Assembly: GCA_027946365.1 (NCBI GenBank)
Contig: JAPEUQ010000002.1
Location: 1 to 64,000, forward strand
From: Kalmusia sp. IMI 367209
Taxonomy: Eukaryota; Ascomycota; Dothideomycetes; Pleosporales; Didymosphaeriaceae
Direction: 5' to 3'
DNA: 64,000 nucleotides
Part shown: positions 1 to 10,985 of the stretch, one piece after another
Numbering within the stretch: position 1 is the stretch's first letter
Layout of the letters: the number at the start of each line of letters is the position of its first letter
Program-made: the position numbers and the translations under genes
The notes under the pieces: model-generated
The model's input: the letters and a program-made list of their open reading frames with translations, nothing else
What the model was told of the DNA's origin: nothing
The model's database searches: none

Positions 1-386
1 TGGATTATAGACAACTCAACAATATTATAATAAAAATAGATATCTACTATTTAATATTACTAAACTATAAGAATACTAAGAAGAGAAAGTTATTCACTAG
101 TATAAATCTATAAGATAACTATTATCTAATCAGAATAAAGAAAGGTAATAATAAAATAAGTCTTTAAAATAAGATATAAATTATTTAAATATAATATAAT
201 ATCTTTTAGACTTATCAACGCATAGCCACCTTTTAAGCTAATCAATAATATATTAAGAATACCTAGATATCTTTATTATAGTATATCTAGATAACATTCT
301 AGTCTACTCCGAAAATAAAAGGGACTATAAAAATATATTAAAATTATATTATACGCACTAGATAAAGCACATCCTATAAATTAAAC
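1..386 (+). mobile_element. RIP-degraded Ty3/gypsy chromovirus, RT part (left half)
   Basis: This very AT-rich stretch encodes a ruined reverse transcriptase on the plus strand. The active-site motif is readable near 270-325 as VYLDNILVYSEN, where the second catalytic Asp has become Asn, a G-to-A change. Many codons are TAA or TAG where Gln or Trp would be expected. The reading resumes at 7,239 beyond the inserted younger element, so this is the left half of a split copy. It is non-functional. RIP as the cause is inferred from the one-sided C-to-T and G-to-A pattern. Confidence 0.85.
382..386. repeat. Target site duplication, left copy (TAAAC)
   Basis: The five bases TAAAC directly precede the left LTR and are repeated exactly at 7,234-7,238 after the right LTR. 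A 5-bp duplication is usual for Ty3/gypsy integration. Confidence 0.9.
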
Positions 387-576
387 TGTTAGGATTAAAT
401 ATAGCAGCGAGCATTCCTAAGTAATGATAAGATTGAAATCTGTCTTCTACCCTCTATCTTCCCCGCGTTTTAAGGGTGTTGCGCTAGCGCGTTCTAGCCT
501 CGCTTGCCGCGGCGCTCTTGGCAAGGAACCATCACGTGATTATGTTGTCACGGGATCACGCACTTCACTCCTTGCA
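387..576 (-). repeat. LTR (3' LTR of the minus-strand element)
   Basis: 190 bp, from TGTTAGG to TTGCA. It aligns along its whole length with 7,039-7,233. The differences are one substitution (G versus A near the end) and six small indels, mostly in C or G runs. Confidence 0.92.
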
Positions 577-862
577 ATATCCCCATCTCTTGCTAATGGC
601 TGTCTCAGCCACTCGTAATTGCTCTCTGTGTGATAGATTCGTAGTGCTACGATGGGGTGACACTGTCGCCTCGCCGTCGCTCCATAGTGAGGCCCAGTCA
701 CCAATGTCTGTTGCTATGGTGATAGAGGCTGCAGTACTGTTGTTGTTAGGGGCGACGGCGGTGAGGAAGAAACATATATCCTCAAGCCCTCTGCCGCTCC
801 TGTCTCTTTTTTCTTTTGGCTTGAATTCGTTGTCAGACTCCCCGCGTCTCGCCGTCGCCATC

Positions 863-2024
863 ATGTCGTCAACCTCTCCTGCTATCGCTGCGGCCCCGGC
901 GCCCGAATCTGCCTCCTACCGTGACCCGCTCTTCGATTACGCTTCGCTGTCGCTAATCCTTCGCGCAGACTCCTCTCTCCGTCGCCTCGCCCCGGAGGTG
1001 AAACTCCGGCGGCCTTGCTGTCTCCGCTGTTCGAAGCGCATCGGCGCTGAAGGATGGGAGTGCAACGCCCTCCCTACAAGAAGTGTGCGTATTGCGTGAG
1101 CTTGCGCAAACCTTGCGAGCCTGTCCCCGTCAATTTTGTGAGAGGTGAATACCCTGCTCGCGCCGCCGAGGGCCTTGCGCTTCCCGGCGGTGACAACGCC
1201 GTTGCGCGCAGGGCTCTCCTGGACTCTGCAAAGACTACAAGGCCCTGGTAGGGCACCTTGCGAAAGGAGGCGAAGCAGGGTGGCACCTAAGCCGACTGGA
1301 GCAGAGGTTGCCCTCCTCCAGGTGGATGCAACTAACCGCCTCGCTGCCGCTACTGAGGCATTTTTGGACATCTTCCGCTTCCTGGTATGTCCTTTCTTCT
1401 TTTTATCAGGCGTTCCGCCGTCGTTCTAACGTCGAGTAGTCTGGGCAGGCGCCTCTCGGCTCCGTCGATGCGCAGACCGATCCTTCACCCGCCGCCTCTG
1501 CGTCGCCCCGCCTCACTCCCCGTCGCCCCGTCGAACGCCGTCGAACCGCCGCTTCGGGAGAGCTTCCGCTTCTTCTCCGTCGACTTCAAGCAGCAACCGC
1601 CGATTCGCAGTCGAGCGACGCCGACTCGCCGCCAGAGGAACAAGGAGGAGGAGAGGTGGATCAGGTGCGTGGTTATATAAGCCCAACCCCGCGCCCCGTC
1701 CCACCCCCCGTCCCACCCCCGTCCCGCCCCCGTCCGGACCCCGTGTTTCCGCCCTCCCCTCCTCCTCAGCAGCATGCTGCGTCGGGTCAGCACCTGGTGA
1801 GTCCTCGCGGGCGGGCGCCCGCTCGTGAAGCTGCCGCTTCTGCAGGGAAGCGAAAGGCGACGGCGCGCCGCCCGGAGCGCGCTGGGGAGGCCTCCTCCGC
1901 CGGGCCAGCAGAAGAAGAAGAAGGATTCGGCGCCCCCTGGCTGCTCCGGCGGCCTAAGGCCCGGCTCGCCGGTGGCAGGGGCAGGAGTAAGGGCAAGGGC
2001 AAAGGCAGGAAAGCCCGAGGCTAA
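863..2024 (+). pseudogene. Antisense accessory reading region of the retrotransposon, Cys-motif N-terminus and basic C-terminus
   Basis: Between the integrase end and the 3' LTR, a region opposite to gag-pol reads as protein on the plus strand, starting with ATG at 863. After an Ala/Ser-rich start it shows a cysteine cluster: CCLRC, then a single Cys, then KKCAYC and KPCEPVP (about 1,006-1,137). A stretch ending in EAFLDIFRFL follows, then an Arg/Pro/Ser-rich region and a Lys/Arg/Gly-rich tail (to 2,024). The frame changes near 1,090 and 1,143 and again later, so no continuous ORF exists in this copy. GC content is high. The spaced CxxC pairs suggest metal or nucleic-acid binding, but I do not recognise a family. 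It could be an accessory retroelement gene or a captured host exon. Function unknown. Confidence 0.5.
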
Positions 2025-2128
2025 GTCGCCTTACGGCGCAGCCATACAAGTTTCTCTGGAGCGCACAATGTTCGCGCAGTGAGGTCGACGTTGTAGCGAC
2101 GGTCTTCAGTTTATATCAAAATGAAATT

Positions 2129-2344
2129 TCATGTCTTACCTGTTCTTTTTCTCTGATTGAACTGTGATGTCGGCTCGCTACTGATGTCTTCTTCGATGCC
2201 CATGGTTAAGTCTTCTGCCTTTCGTTGACCAAGTGCTGCATCACTCCTTATTTTCTCTTGCCTAATAGCTGGTCGACTTCGCATCGTTCCTCTTGCTCCC
2301 TCGCCGTCGTCAAGGTTGATAGGGCCAGGAGGGTTCGAGGTCAT
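2129..2344 (-). pseudogene. Possible C-terminal end of the retroelement polyprotein
   Basis: A 71-codon minus-strand frame downstream of the integrase core, rich in charged residues and Gln, without a recognisable chromodomain. Its position fits the end of pol, but similarity cannot be judged by eye. Confidence 0.3.
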
Positions 2345-2451
2345 CTTCCGGCCTTTTCCGATATGGCTTTAGTACTGAGTGTGAAATACGGGGTGAATCC
2401 TTGAACCTGGCGGCAAGTAGAGCCTATAAGCCTGTTTACCTACGGGTTCTG

Positions 2452-3700
2452 CTATTGAAAAACGGCCAATATATCGCGGAGATAGCTTTTGCCTTGGTAC
2501 CGTAGCTTTAAGTTCTTAGTCGATAATAGAACTTGCTCATTCGTTTTAAACGCTTGCGGCTTATGCTTCTTGTCATAGTGCCGTTTTTGGGCTTCTACTG
2601 CGGTAGCCCACTGTTCTTCCAGTTTCTGGCGGTCTCCTTCCAGGCGACTCACCCGTTCCGCGACAGAGGATATCGGGTCGCGCTGTCGTTTCGCAGTCGA
2701 GTCGCGGGTGAAACCGTAGCACGCGAAGAATGGAGAGTACCCCGTAGTTGCGTTTTTGAATTATTGTATGCGAACTCTGCTAAGGGCAGTAGGTGTGGCC
2801 AGTTCTTTTGATCCTCCAATACGTACGCTCGTAGGTATTGTTCTAGGGTTTGGTTTTGTCGTTCCGTCTGCCCATCAGTTTGTGGGTGGAAGGCGGTGCT
2901 CAGCCGTCGCTTCACCTTCGTCGCGAAGCAGAACTCTGACCAGAACGCTGACGTGAACGTAGGTCCCCTATCTGATACTACGCCTTTTGGAAACCCGAAA
3001 AATCTAACAATCTGGTCTACAAAGATATCAGCCAGGCCAGCTGCGTCCGTATCTTTTGTTGTAGGGAGATAGCGCGCCATCTTGGTGTAGCGATCGACTA
3101 CCACGAGGATCGCATCATAGACGCAGCCGTGGCGCCTGCTTGGCGGCAGTCTGTGATGAAATCCATAGTTAGCTCTTGCCATGGTCCTGTGGGTATGGGT
3201 AGTGAGTTGAGCTCCCCTGCAGGGCGCTGCTTTGGCGCTTTTATCCTTAAGCATACTGCGCAGGAGTCAATATACTCCTTTACTGTAGCCTCCATGTTCA
3301 GCCAGAAGTATGACGGCCTATCAGTTCTAGGGTCTTTGCCCGCCCAAAGTGGCCTGCTAGTGGGTCGTCATGGCTATTCCGTAGGATTTCCGCCCTGAGC
3401 GCCGGCTCATTTGGCACATACACCCTGTTTCCGTGGAGTAGTATGCCTCTCTCTCCCAGCTTCCACTGTTCCGACCGCCCACCCCTGCCTCGCCTTCGCG
3501 GCGACGGGGTGACGATGTCGGCACGCTTCTGCGCCACAAACGCATCAGAAGCTTGCGACTTTCGGATCAGTTCTAGGAGCGATTCGCCCAGTGGCTCATA
3601 TGCTTGTTGGGTCTTTAGGGCCTCTTGAGCCTGCCGTCCTAGTTACCCGCCTCAATACTGACGTGGCACTGACTTCTGACAACTCTTGGGCCCTAGCTCT
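2452..3700 (-). pseudogene. Retrotransposon integrase (fragmented)
   Basis: In order on the minus strand are an HHCC zinc domain (His pair in SHDDPLAGHFGRAK, Cys pair in SCAVC, about 3,240-3,380) and the DDE core: Asp in TMDFITD, Asp in [17 protein letters not shown], and the [17 protein letters not shown] region with the catalytic Glu. The C-terminal HYDKKHKPQAFKTNEQVLL block ends near 2,452. Frameshifts near 3,100-3,300 and 2,650 split the frame. This enzyme family inserts the cDNA into the host chromosome. The copy is broken as written, although the breaks are small and could be consensus errors. Confidence 0.88.
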
Positions 3701-3778
3701 TGGCTACTCCCAATTCCTCTTTGGGCGTCACTGCGCCAGTTGTCTCCCTATCCTTGTTAGGATTGGGCTGTAGAAAGC

Positions 3779-4440
3779 CTATACTGGCTGTTTCTTCATC
3801 TTCCACCGCCGGTTCGGGGCCCTCGGAAACACGGACCGGTGTTCTTCCAGCTTCAGCAGACTCTGCAGTGTTGGGAGCATGTCCCTACCCAGAGGCGCCG
3901 TCTCCCCGCCTGCGCCTATCGGTCGTCTCGACGGTCCGTCCGCAGGGTTAGTCTTTCCTGCCCTATGCTTTATCTCAAAGTCATATGCTGCTAAGAAGAC
4001 CGCCCACCCGGCCTGCCTGCGTGATAGGGCTTTCGTTCCCATGAAGCCACGCAAGTTGTTGTGGTCCGTGAGGACTTCTAGGGTGTGTGCCAGCCCCTCG
4101 ACGTAGTGGCGCCAGTGCTTCATCGCCTCTACGATGGCTGCTAGTTCTAAATTATGTGTGTGGTAATTGCCCTCTGCCGGCGTTAGCTTTCTTGACCAGA
4201 AAGCTTAGGGTGCCAATTCCCTGTTTCTGCCTTTTGTGAAGATTCCTGCTAATCCACAGATTGAGGCGTCCGTTTCCAGGCGTGAGGGCAATGTAGGATC
4301 GTAATGTCGCGAAGTGGTGCTGTCGAGAAGGCGTCGCATAGCTGGCCTTCGCCTCCTCAGCGTCTGCGGTCCACCTGAAGGAGCTCCGCTTCTTTTCTTC
4401 TTTCGAGCCTTTCAGCAGATCCGTGATAGGCTTCACGATA
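3779..4440 (-). pseudogene. Retrotransposon RNase H domain (fragmented)
   Basis: The minus-strand frame contains [14 protein letters not shown] and [20 protein letters not shown], which are conserved in Ty3/gypsy RNase H. An upstream frame (4,152-4,436) holds the connection segment with PITDLLKG and FRWTADAEEA. The two are in different frames. It lies between reverse transcriptase and integrase, as expected for gypsy elements. Confidence 0.85.
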
Positions 4441-4489
4441 AAGGAGAACCCCTTAATAAATCGTCTATAAAAGTTTGCGAAGCCTATAA

Positions 4490-5144
4490 ATACTGAATGT
4501 CCTTGGTGGACTCGATCTTCGGCCAGGCCACTATTGCCTCTACCCGGCTTTGATCCATCTGCACGCCGTCGAGTCGCACGATAAACCCCAGGAACTCGAC
4601 CTGATCAGTCCCAAAGACGCATTTCTTTAGGTTTATAAATAGGCTGTATTGTCGCAGCCTCTCAAGGACTTTTCGTACGTGCTCCCAGTGGTTTCCCCTT
4701 TTCTCGAAAGATAAGGATATCGTCCAGGTAGACTACGCAAAGATGTCAGCATACCCAGCTAGTGCGCGGTTGATATAGCCTTGAAAAGTTGCTGGGGCGT
4801 TAGTGAGGCCGAAAGGCATCACTGTATACTCAAAGTGGCCGTATCGCGTGCGAAACGCCGTCTTCCACTCGTCGCCTCGCCGGATCCGTATTCGGTGATA
4901 GGCATCCTTCAGGTCTAGCTTTGTGAAGCGCACTGAGCCTGATAGCCTGTCTAGTGTTTCACTAATCAGCGGTAAGGCCAGCCGGTTCTTTCTAGTGACT
5001 TTGTTTAAGCCTCTATAGTCTACGCAGAGCCTCAGCGTGCCATCCTTCTTAAAGGGACAAACAGTACTGGGGCCCCTGCTGGGCTAGTACTTTCCTGAAT
5101 CCAACCTCGCTCCTTTGCCTTCGCTATATAGTCGCGCAAGGTCT
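4490..5144 (-). pseudogene. Retrotransposon reverse transcriptase (fragmented)
   Basis: Readable minus-strand motifs are [20 protein letters not shown] (about 5,060-5,130), the [20 protein letters not shown] region, [14 protein letters not shown], and [20 protein letters not shown] (4,733-4,933). After a frameshift the catalytic YLDDILIF box lies at about 4,710-4,731. The catalytic Asp pair is intact, unlike the older element at 1-386. Frameshifts flank the YLDD box. Confidence 0.9.
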
Positions 5145-5804
5145 CTAGTTCTTTTGGGGATAAGTTGTATAGTGGTCAAAGGGTACAGAGGTGCCTTCTT
5201 CTAGTTCTATCGCATGGTCGGTACACTGGTGTTCCGGCAGCGTTCCGGCGGCGTCCTCGCTTGCGACGTCTTCAAAATCCCTCAACGCTTCAGGTAGTAC
5301 AGTTGGGTCTCTATTTTCTCCTTCTGTTTCTCTTATGCTGCCAACTACCACGGCGTATACCTCTGTTTGGTCTTCCATTGATTCCGTGAACTTAGCGGCA
5401 TTCTCTACCTGGAGCGCTGTTTCTTCGACTCCCCAGCGCCACCTTGTCGCGCCGCAGTCGGGGAGAACGTTTCCCTCCATCAAAGCTGGCATTCCTAGAG
5501 TCACCGGGTCTGCGCAGTCAGGTACTCCATAGATTATAGTAGTTACTTGGCGTAGTGCGCCCCAGCTATCCTTTGCGCTCGCGGTCACTCGGTAGGCGTG
5601 GTGGCTCCTCGCCAGCGTGGAGTTCGCCATCTTTAGGGAGGGCAGCGCTGCATCCGCGATTTCTGTCAGGCACAGCTCTACTGCCAGTTTTTCATCAATG
5701 GTGTTCACTGTCGCTCCGGAGTCGAGCAAGAGGCGCGTCGCCTGCTCCTTGCCTTCGCCGTCTCGAATCGTTCCTTCTACCTGAAAACGCCCTTGCTTGC
5801 ACAC
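5145..5804 (-). pseudogene. Retrotransposon aspartic protease and linker to RT
   Basis: An open minus-strand frame of 219 codons holds LLLDSGATVNTID, the active-site motif of retropepsin-type proteases. It ends in HAIELEEGTSVPF, the usual lead-in to gypsy reverse transcriptase. It is the longest unbroken pol fragment here. It would process the polyprotein, but gag and RT are out of frame with it. Confidence 0.88.
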
Positions 5805-5826
5805 GCCTATGAGGTGGGCGTCCCTT

Positions 5827-6957
5827 CTAGGCTCGCCCTTTTTTCGTATCGATGGCGTTGACGCCTGCGGTGGGGGCTCTGGGTCGGCTCGACTCGCCGC
5901 GTTTCGCCCAGCAGTCCCTTTCCCAGTGTCCCGTTTTCCCGCAGTGTCTACATTGATCCCTTGAAAGTGTTGAGCCCGCTGCTCTGTCTCGCTGCGCCGT
6001 CGGGATGGTGGTGTTTCGATAGGTTGCGCCGGCGTGCCTCCTGTGGCATTGCAAGCTTCGCGCTAGCGCCGCGACTTAGTGTTCGCCGCGGCATCATGCA
6101 TCGTGGCGCCGGGCCCTCATAAGTTGTCTTCCAGAGTGGCTGCGCGCTCTACTAGCTCCCTTCGCGTTTTGGAAAATCGTTGTGATTGCTACTGCCACTC
6201 GTAGTTCTTGTCGCAGCTTGCTGTATAGGTGCATGATAAGGTGTTTCTGTTCGTAGGCGGGGCTGATCTGGTTCTCCAGCGTAGCTAGGTGAGCTGCAAA
6301 TTCATTCACTGATTGGCCCTCCCTCTGCGTGGCCGTTGGTATTGCATGGTCACTTGCAGCTCGCGATTGATAGGGCTCTTTATCTGATCAAGCAAAAGCT
6401 CATCATCTGTCGCCAATCCAGCGTCTCGGCGTCGCTTTCGAGTTCGCGCTGTAGCCATAGCTGGCGCAGTGTCGGCTCTAAGGTTGTAGCGTAAACGCGA
6501 TCCGCTGGTCTTCAGTCGTGAACGCCTGAGGATCTAGCCTGAACGCGATCTGTACCCAGGTCTCGAAGTCATAGTATTCCTAATGCTCTGCCCCTTGAAG
6601 ATGGGGATCGGTTCAATCTTCGGGCCTCGACAGGGTAAGCTCTGTCGTATCGCTATATAGCCGCCGTCGCTGCGATGGGTGCTCGTATTCGTCGCTGTCT
6701 ATCGTCCTCAGCGTAGGGGCTACGGATGCGCTTCGCACGCTGCCCTCCGGCGTAAAGTCGGGTGCCAGCCTGCGCTCTCTGTCTGCAATTTCAGCTTTTA
6801 AAACGCGAATCTCCTCTAGCTCCGCTAGCTCATCTCGACGCCGCTTGAGCCTTGTCAGTTGCTCTTGCAGGGGAATAGGCTCTTCTGTCAGCTCTATCTC
6901 CGGCTCGTCTTCGCCTGTTCGCGCGTGGTCTTCGGTGGGTCCTTCGTGGTACTCCAT
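5827..6957 (-). pseudogene. Retrotransposon gag with CCHC zinc knuckle (fragmented)
   Basis: Three minus-strand pieces make up gag. At 6,613-6,957 is an N-terminal charged segment with a coiled-coil-like stretch (LTRLKRRRDELAELEEIRVL). At 6,094-6,309 is a capsid-like piece. At 5,827-6,054 is a nucleocapsid with CRHCGKTGHWERDC, a perfect CX2CX4HX4C knuckle. The pieces are in different frames. Gag proteins of this type package the RNA. Confidence 0.82.
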
Positions 6958-7038
6958 CGACGCGCCTGCGTTTCTCCGGCGTTTCTGTTGCGAGGATGCT
7001 GAGCCGCTATCCTACAAGGTAGGGAGAGATTTCAAAAT

Positions 7039-7233
7039 TGTTAGGATTAAATATAGCAGCGAGCATTCCTCAAGTAATGATAAGATTGAAATCTGTCTTC
7101 TACCCTCTATCTTCCCCCGCGTTTTAAGGGGTGTTGCGCTAGCGCGTTCCTAGCGCCTCGCTTGCGCGGCGCTCTTGGCAAGGAACCATCACGTGATTAT
7201 GTTGTCACGGGATCACGCACTTCACTCCTTACA
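7039..7233 (-). repeat. LTR (5' LTR of the minus-strand element)
   Basis: 195 bp, TGTTAGG to TTACA, near-identical to 387-576. On the minus strand it would hold the element's promoter. A RIP-mutated relative lies at 13,036-13,226. Confidence 0.92.
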
Positions 7234-7238
7234 TAAAC
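7234..7238. repeat. Target site duplication, right copy (TAAAC)
   Basis: Exact repeat of 382-386. Removing the element plus one copy restores the older element's reverse transcriptase reading into ELEFLGHII. Confidence 0.9.
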
Positions 7239-9330
7239 TATAAAAGTATAAGTTTTATATAATAGAATTAGAATTCCTGGGACACATCATCAATACTAGA
7301 GAAATCCAAATAGTACCCAATAAAATAGAATATATTAAGAAATGGCCTATCTCTAAGATAGTAAAAACATTTAAGAATTCATAGGATTCTATAGATTTAA
7401 TAGATAATTCATTAAGGACTACTCTAAGATTATGATACCCTTAACTAATTTTACTTAAAAAGATATACCCTTCGTATAGATAGATAAATGTGGAATGGCT
7501 TTTTAAATACTTAAGATAGTATATATAATAGAACTAGTTTTAATTTATTATTAGGATAATAAGCCCTTACGCTTTAAAATAGACATAAGCGACCTAGTAA
7601 TAGACGCATATATAAAATAGAAATAAAATAGATAATAATACCTAATAGCCTACTACTCATATAAGTTTAATAATATAGAAACAAGATATAATATTTATAA
7701 TAAAGAGTTATATATAATAGTAAAAGCCCTTAAGTACTAGAGATCCTATTCTCTTAGTTACTTAAGCCTAGAAATCTATACAGATTATAAAAACTTACTT
7801 AGATTTACAATATAAAAGAACTTACACCTAGATAATAATAATGGTTATAAATTATAAGCTAATATAAATTTAAAATTATTTATATAGTAGGAAAAGAAAA
7901 TAATAGAGTAGATATACTTAGTAAAAGAAGTGACCTAGTAGGCGGAAAAGAAAAAATATACTTAATAATATTAAAAAAATCGCCTAACGGAATACTAGAA
8001 CCTACTATAAAACTTAACCTCTTACTATTAATTATAAGGAACGTACTAAAGCATCTATAAGAAGAACTTATTTAGTAATATTATAATAATCTAGTATATA
8101 AACACCTAGTATTAGACGAATCATAGAACTAATTTAATAAAACTATATCTTTAAAGGAATAAAAGAAGCTATAATTAGATATATTTAGAAATATATAGAC
8201 TATTAAAGAAATAAGTATATAATATATACTAAATATAGAGAAATATAAATAATTAAGATATTAATAATATTTTAGAAAGATATTTTAATAGACTTTATAA
8301 TAGGACTATCCTCGTTAAAAGATCCTATAATAGGAATAAAACATGACGTTATACTAGTTATAGTAGATAGATTTACTAAATATATTAAATTATTTTTATA
8401 TATAACCAGGATAACCGCTAAAGAACTAGAGTTCTTATTCCTAAATTAGTATATTAGACACCATAGGATACTAAAGATAATAATTAGTAATAAAGATAAA
8501 CTATTTATATCTAACTATTAGATAACCTTAATAGTACTTATTAGAATAAAAAGAAAACTATTAATAGTATATTATTTATAAATTAACGGATAAACGAAAA
8601 GAATAAACTAAATAATAGAAATATACCTTAGAATATACTATAATAAAATAAAAAATGATTAGATCTCTTTACTATTAATAGTATAACTAGTATAGAATAA
8701 CAATATATTAGTAATAATAGGAATAACACCATATTATATAAATTATAGAACACATTCACATCTTTTTAATTAAGTAATACCAACATAAGTAAAAGCAGAA
8801 AAAGCAATATAGAATATAGAAAATATAAAATAAATATATATAGAGTTATAAAAAAATCTTATTATAAAATAATAATAAAGCATCTCTTATATTAATAAAA
8901 AACGAAAAAAGGCACCTTAGCTAAAGAAGAGAGATAAAGCATATCTACTAACAAAGAACTTAAAAACGTAAAAATAAAAATATAAGAAACTAGATTATAT
9001 TAAAGTTAAACCATTTTTTATATTAGAATAAATATTACTTATAAACTATAAACTAGAACTATTATAAGATATAAAGATATATCTAGTATTTTATATATAC
9101 TACTAGAACCCACCAATAATAATATACCAATTAAAATAACCTTCTATTATTAACTAGAAGAAGAAACTAAATTCGAAGTAGAAGCACTCCTTAACTATTA
9201 AAAAGTTAAAAGGAATAGTTAAGTCCTATAGAAATAGTTAATTAAGTGAAAAAACTATTTATATTTTAAAAATATATAGGAACTAGAAGAAGAACTTCAA
9301 CGGAACTATAAGCTGATCCTTAATAAAGTA
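7239..9330 (+). mobile_element. RIP-degraded Ty3/gypsy chromovirus, RT-RNaseH-integrase-chromodomain (right half)
   Basis: This is the continuation of the element at 1-386. Plus-strand readable pieces are ELEFLGHII just after the junction; RNase H-like blocks with YNIYNKELYIIVKAL near 7,690-7,740; and the integrase core with DVILVIVDRFTKYIKLF near 8,340-8,400 and INGQTKRINQ near 8,585. A chromodomain-like FEVEALLNY...ELEEELQRN lies at 9,170-9,310. The last marks it as a chromovirus, a clade whose integrase ends in a chromodomain. TAA and TAG codons stand at many Gln and Trp positions. Dead copy. Confidence 0.82.
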
Positions 9331-10279
9331 AAATAATAAATAAGAAACCTATCTAATAGGAAATTAGGAAATAGAATCTAAAGTACTAGGATCTAAAGAA
9401 GGAAAATAAGCTAACTAGTCTAAACTAAGGGACCTAGATATTAAGCCATTCTCTAATTAAGTAACATCTTGTCCTAAGGACTCTAGTCCCTCTAAGTATT
9501 TAATATCTTTCATGAATCTTATAAAATTTACTAATAATTAGGATTTACGCTCTTTTAGAAATCGTCTCTACTTTATTAAATAACTTCTCTTAGTATAAGC
9601 TACCTAAAAGTAGTTATTATAACCTCCTCCTTAATAGTAGTTACTTCCTCTAATTTTTAAACGCTTAACCTATTATTTATTTAAGAAAAATTAAAAACTA
9701 TTAGTTTCGTAGGTTCACATTTCGCGATATTATTCTTATAGTAATTCCTATACTAAATCTTTAATAATAATATTTTATATAATTAACCTTTCTTAATATA
9801 GTACTTATAAGTAATTATAGTAATCAACTAATTATATTTATTTAATTTCTAATAGAATGATAATAACGAGTACTTTAGAGGATATAAATTATTATATAAG
9901 GATATATACTAGAAGGAGAAGAATAATATTAAAATCTAGAATTGCACATAAGGATCGGCTACTTATAATAATCCTTACATTATAATTAGATAATATTCTA
10001 TGATATCCTATACGCTAAGTCATAGGATGGCTTATAGTTAGCTAACATTACGTAACTATACTATAGGATCCTATATATCCTATGGTATAAAGATAATATA
10101 GAACTATGGGATCTATAGAATAACGCATATATATAATTTTAAATATAGGAGCTTCTAGCTTTATATTTAACCTAAGTTATAACCTTAGAATAATTAGCAA
10201 TCTATCTTTTAGATTTTCTAATCTCTTGTCTATCTTCTCTAATTATACTCCTACCTGAGAACTAACTACTAACCTCTTA
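9331..10279. other. AT-rich RIP island, no gene seen
   Basis: Very AT-rich, with stops in every frame. Scattered GC-containing words such as GCACATAAGGATCGGCTAC (near 9,945) suggest repeat remnants. The part between the chromodomain and about 9,930 could be the 3' untranslated part of the chromovirus. No LTR boundary could be fixed. Confidence 0.6.
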
Positions 10280-10985
10280 GGACTAGCTACTTGAGTCAGG
10301 CTTTAATAATTTTACACTAGAAAATTAAAAATCTAGAGCTTTATATCTCTAAATCTAATAGTTAAAAATTTCTAAAATTTTTAACTAGTAGTAACTATAT
10401 ATATCTCTAGATTTTATAAGTTTTAATTTATTAGTAATTATATTACGTAAGCTGTATTAGCCTAAACCTACTAGGGCCTAAAATTTACTTTTTCTTAGAT
10501 AACTCTACTATAGTAAAGTATAATAATCTAAAATTTTATATATAATATAATTTATATATAAACTATAATATATTAAAGTTTTATATAAATTAGTAACTCT
10601 ATAAGTTATTAGTAAATAAGCTAAACTCGCTTAAATCTTTTAATCTAGTAACTACTACTTTTCTTTATACTTAGCTTTTAATATTTTCATAAAAAGTATT
10701 TTATATTTAAAGAATATAATATTAAATTTATAAATCTATAACTCTACTAGTATTATAGATACTAAAGAAACTAAGAAATTTTAAAAAAGACTTTAAGCTA
10801 GTATAGCTTAGGTAAAATAATTACTAATAAGTTAAAACTTATAAAATCTAGAGACTATATGAGTAGCTACTACTAGTTAAAATTTTAGAAATTTTTAACT
10901 ATTAGATTTAGAGATATAAAGCTCTAGATTTTTGATTTTCTAGTGTAAAATCGCGTGGGCCACTCACTTGGGTAGCACTAGCTTA
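10280..10985. mobile_element. Non-autonomous long-TIR element (MITE or foldback-like)
   Basis: Left arm 10,285-10,468 and right arm 10,793-10,975 are near-perfect inverted repeats of about 180 bp. The core TTTTACACTAGAAAAT, the block around AATCTAGAGCTTTATATCTC and TTATTAGTAATTAT pair across the element. Mismatches are mainly C/T and G/A, for example GGCCCACGCG on the right against GGCTTTAATA on the left. The ~320 bp centre has no ORF. Outer ends and target duplication are blurred by mutation, so the superfamily is not assigned. Confidence 0.75.

Larger units (their letters stand above)
387..7233 (-). mobile_element. Younger Ty3/gypsy LTR retrotransposon, nested insertion
   Basis: A 6.85 kb element with near-identical TG...CA LTRs (387-576 and 7,039-7,233) is flanked by TAAAC duplications. 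On the minus strand the order is gag, protease, reverse transcriptase, RNase H, integrase, which is the Ty3/gypsy order, so the right LTR is the 5' LTR. Base composition is normal to GC-rich, unlike its AT-rich surroundings, so this copy has not been through RIP. The minus-strand sequence beside the 3' LTR is purine-rich (AAGAGATGGGGATA), a possible polypurine tract. I see no obvious TGG-type primer-binding site next to the 5' LTR. The coding regions carry several frameshifts, so the copy as written is not autonomous. It interrupts the reverse transcriptase of an older chromovirus. Confidence 0.93.

Noticed and set aside
937..1793. Minus-strand frames in the GC-rich end of the retrotransposon
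   Set aside because: High GC makes long open frames by chance. The plus-strand reading has an ordered Cys motif; these do not.
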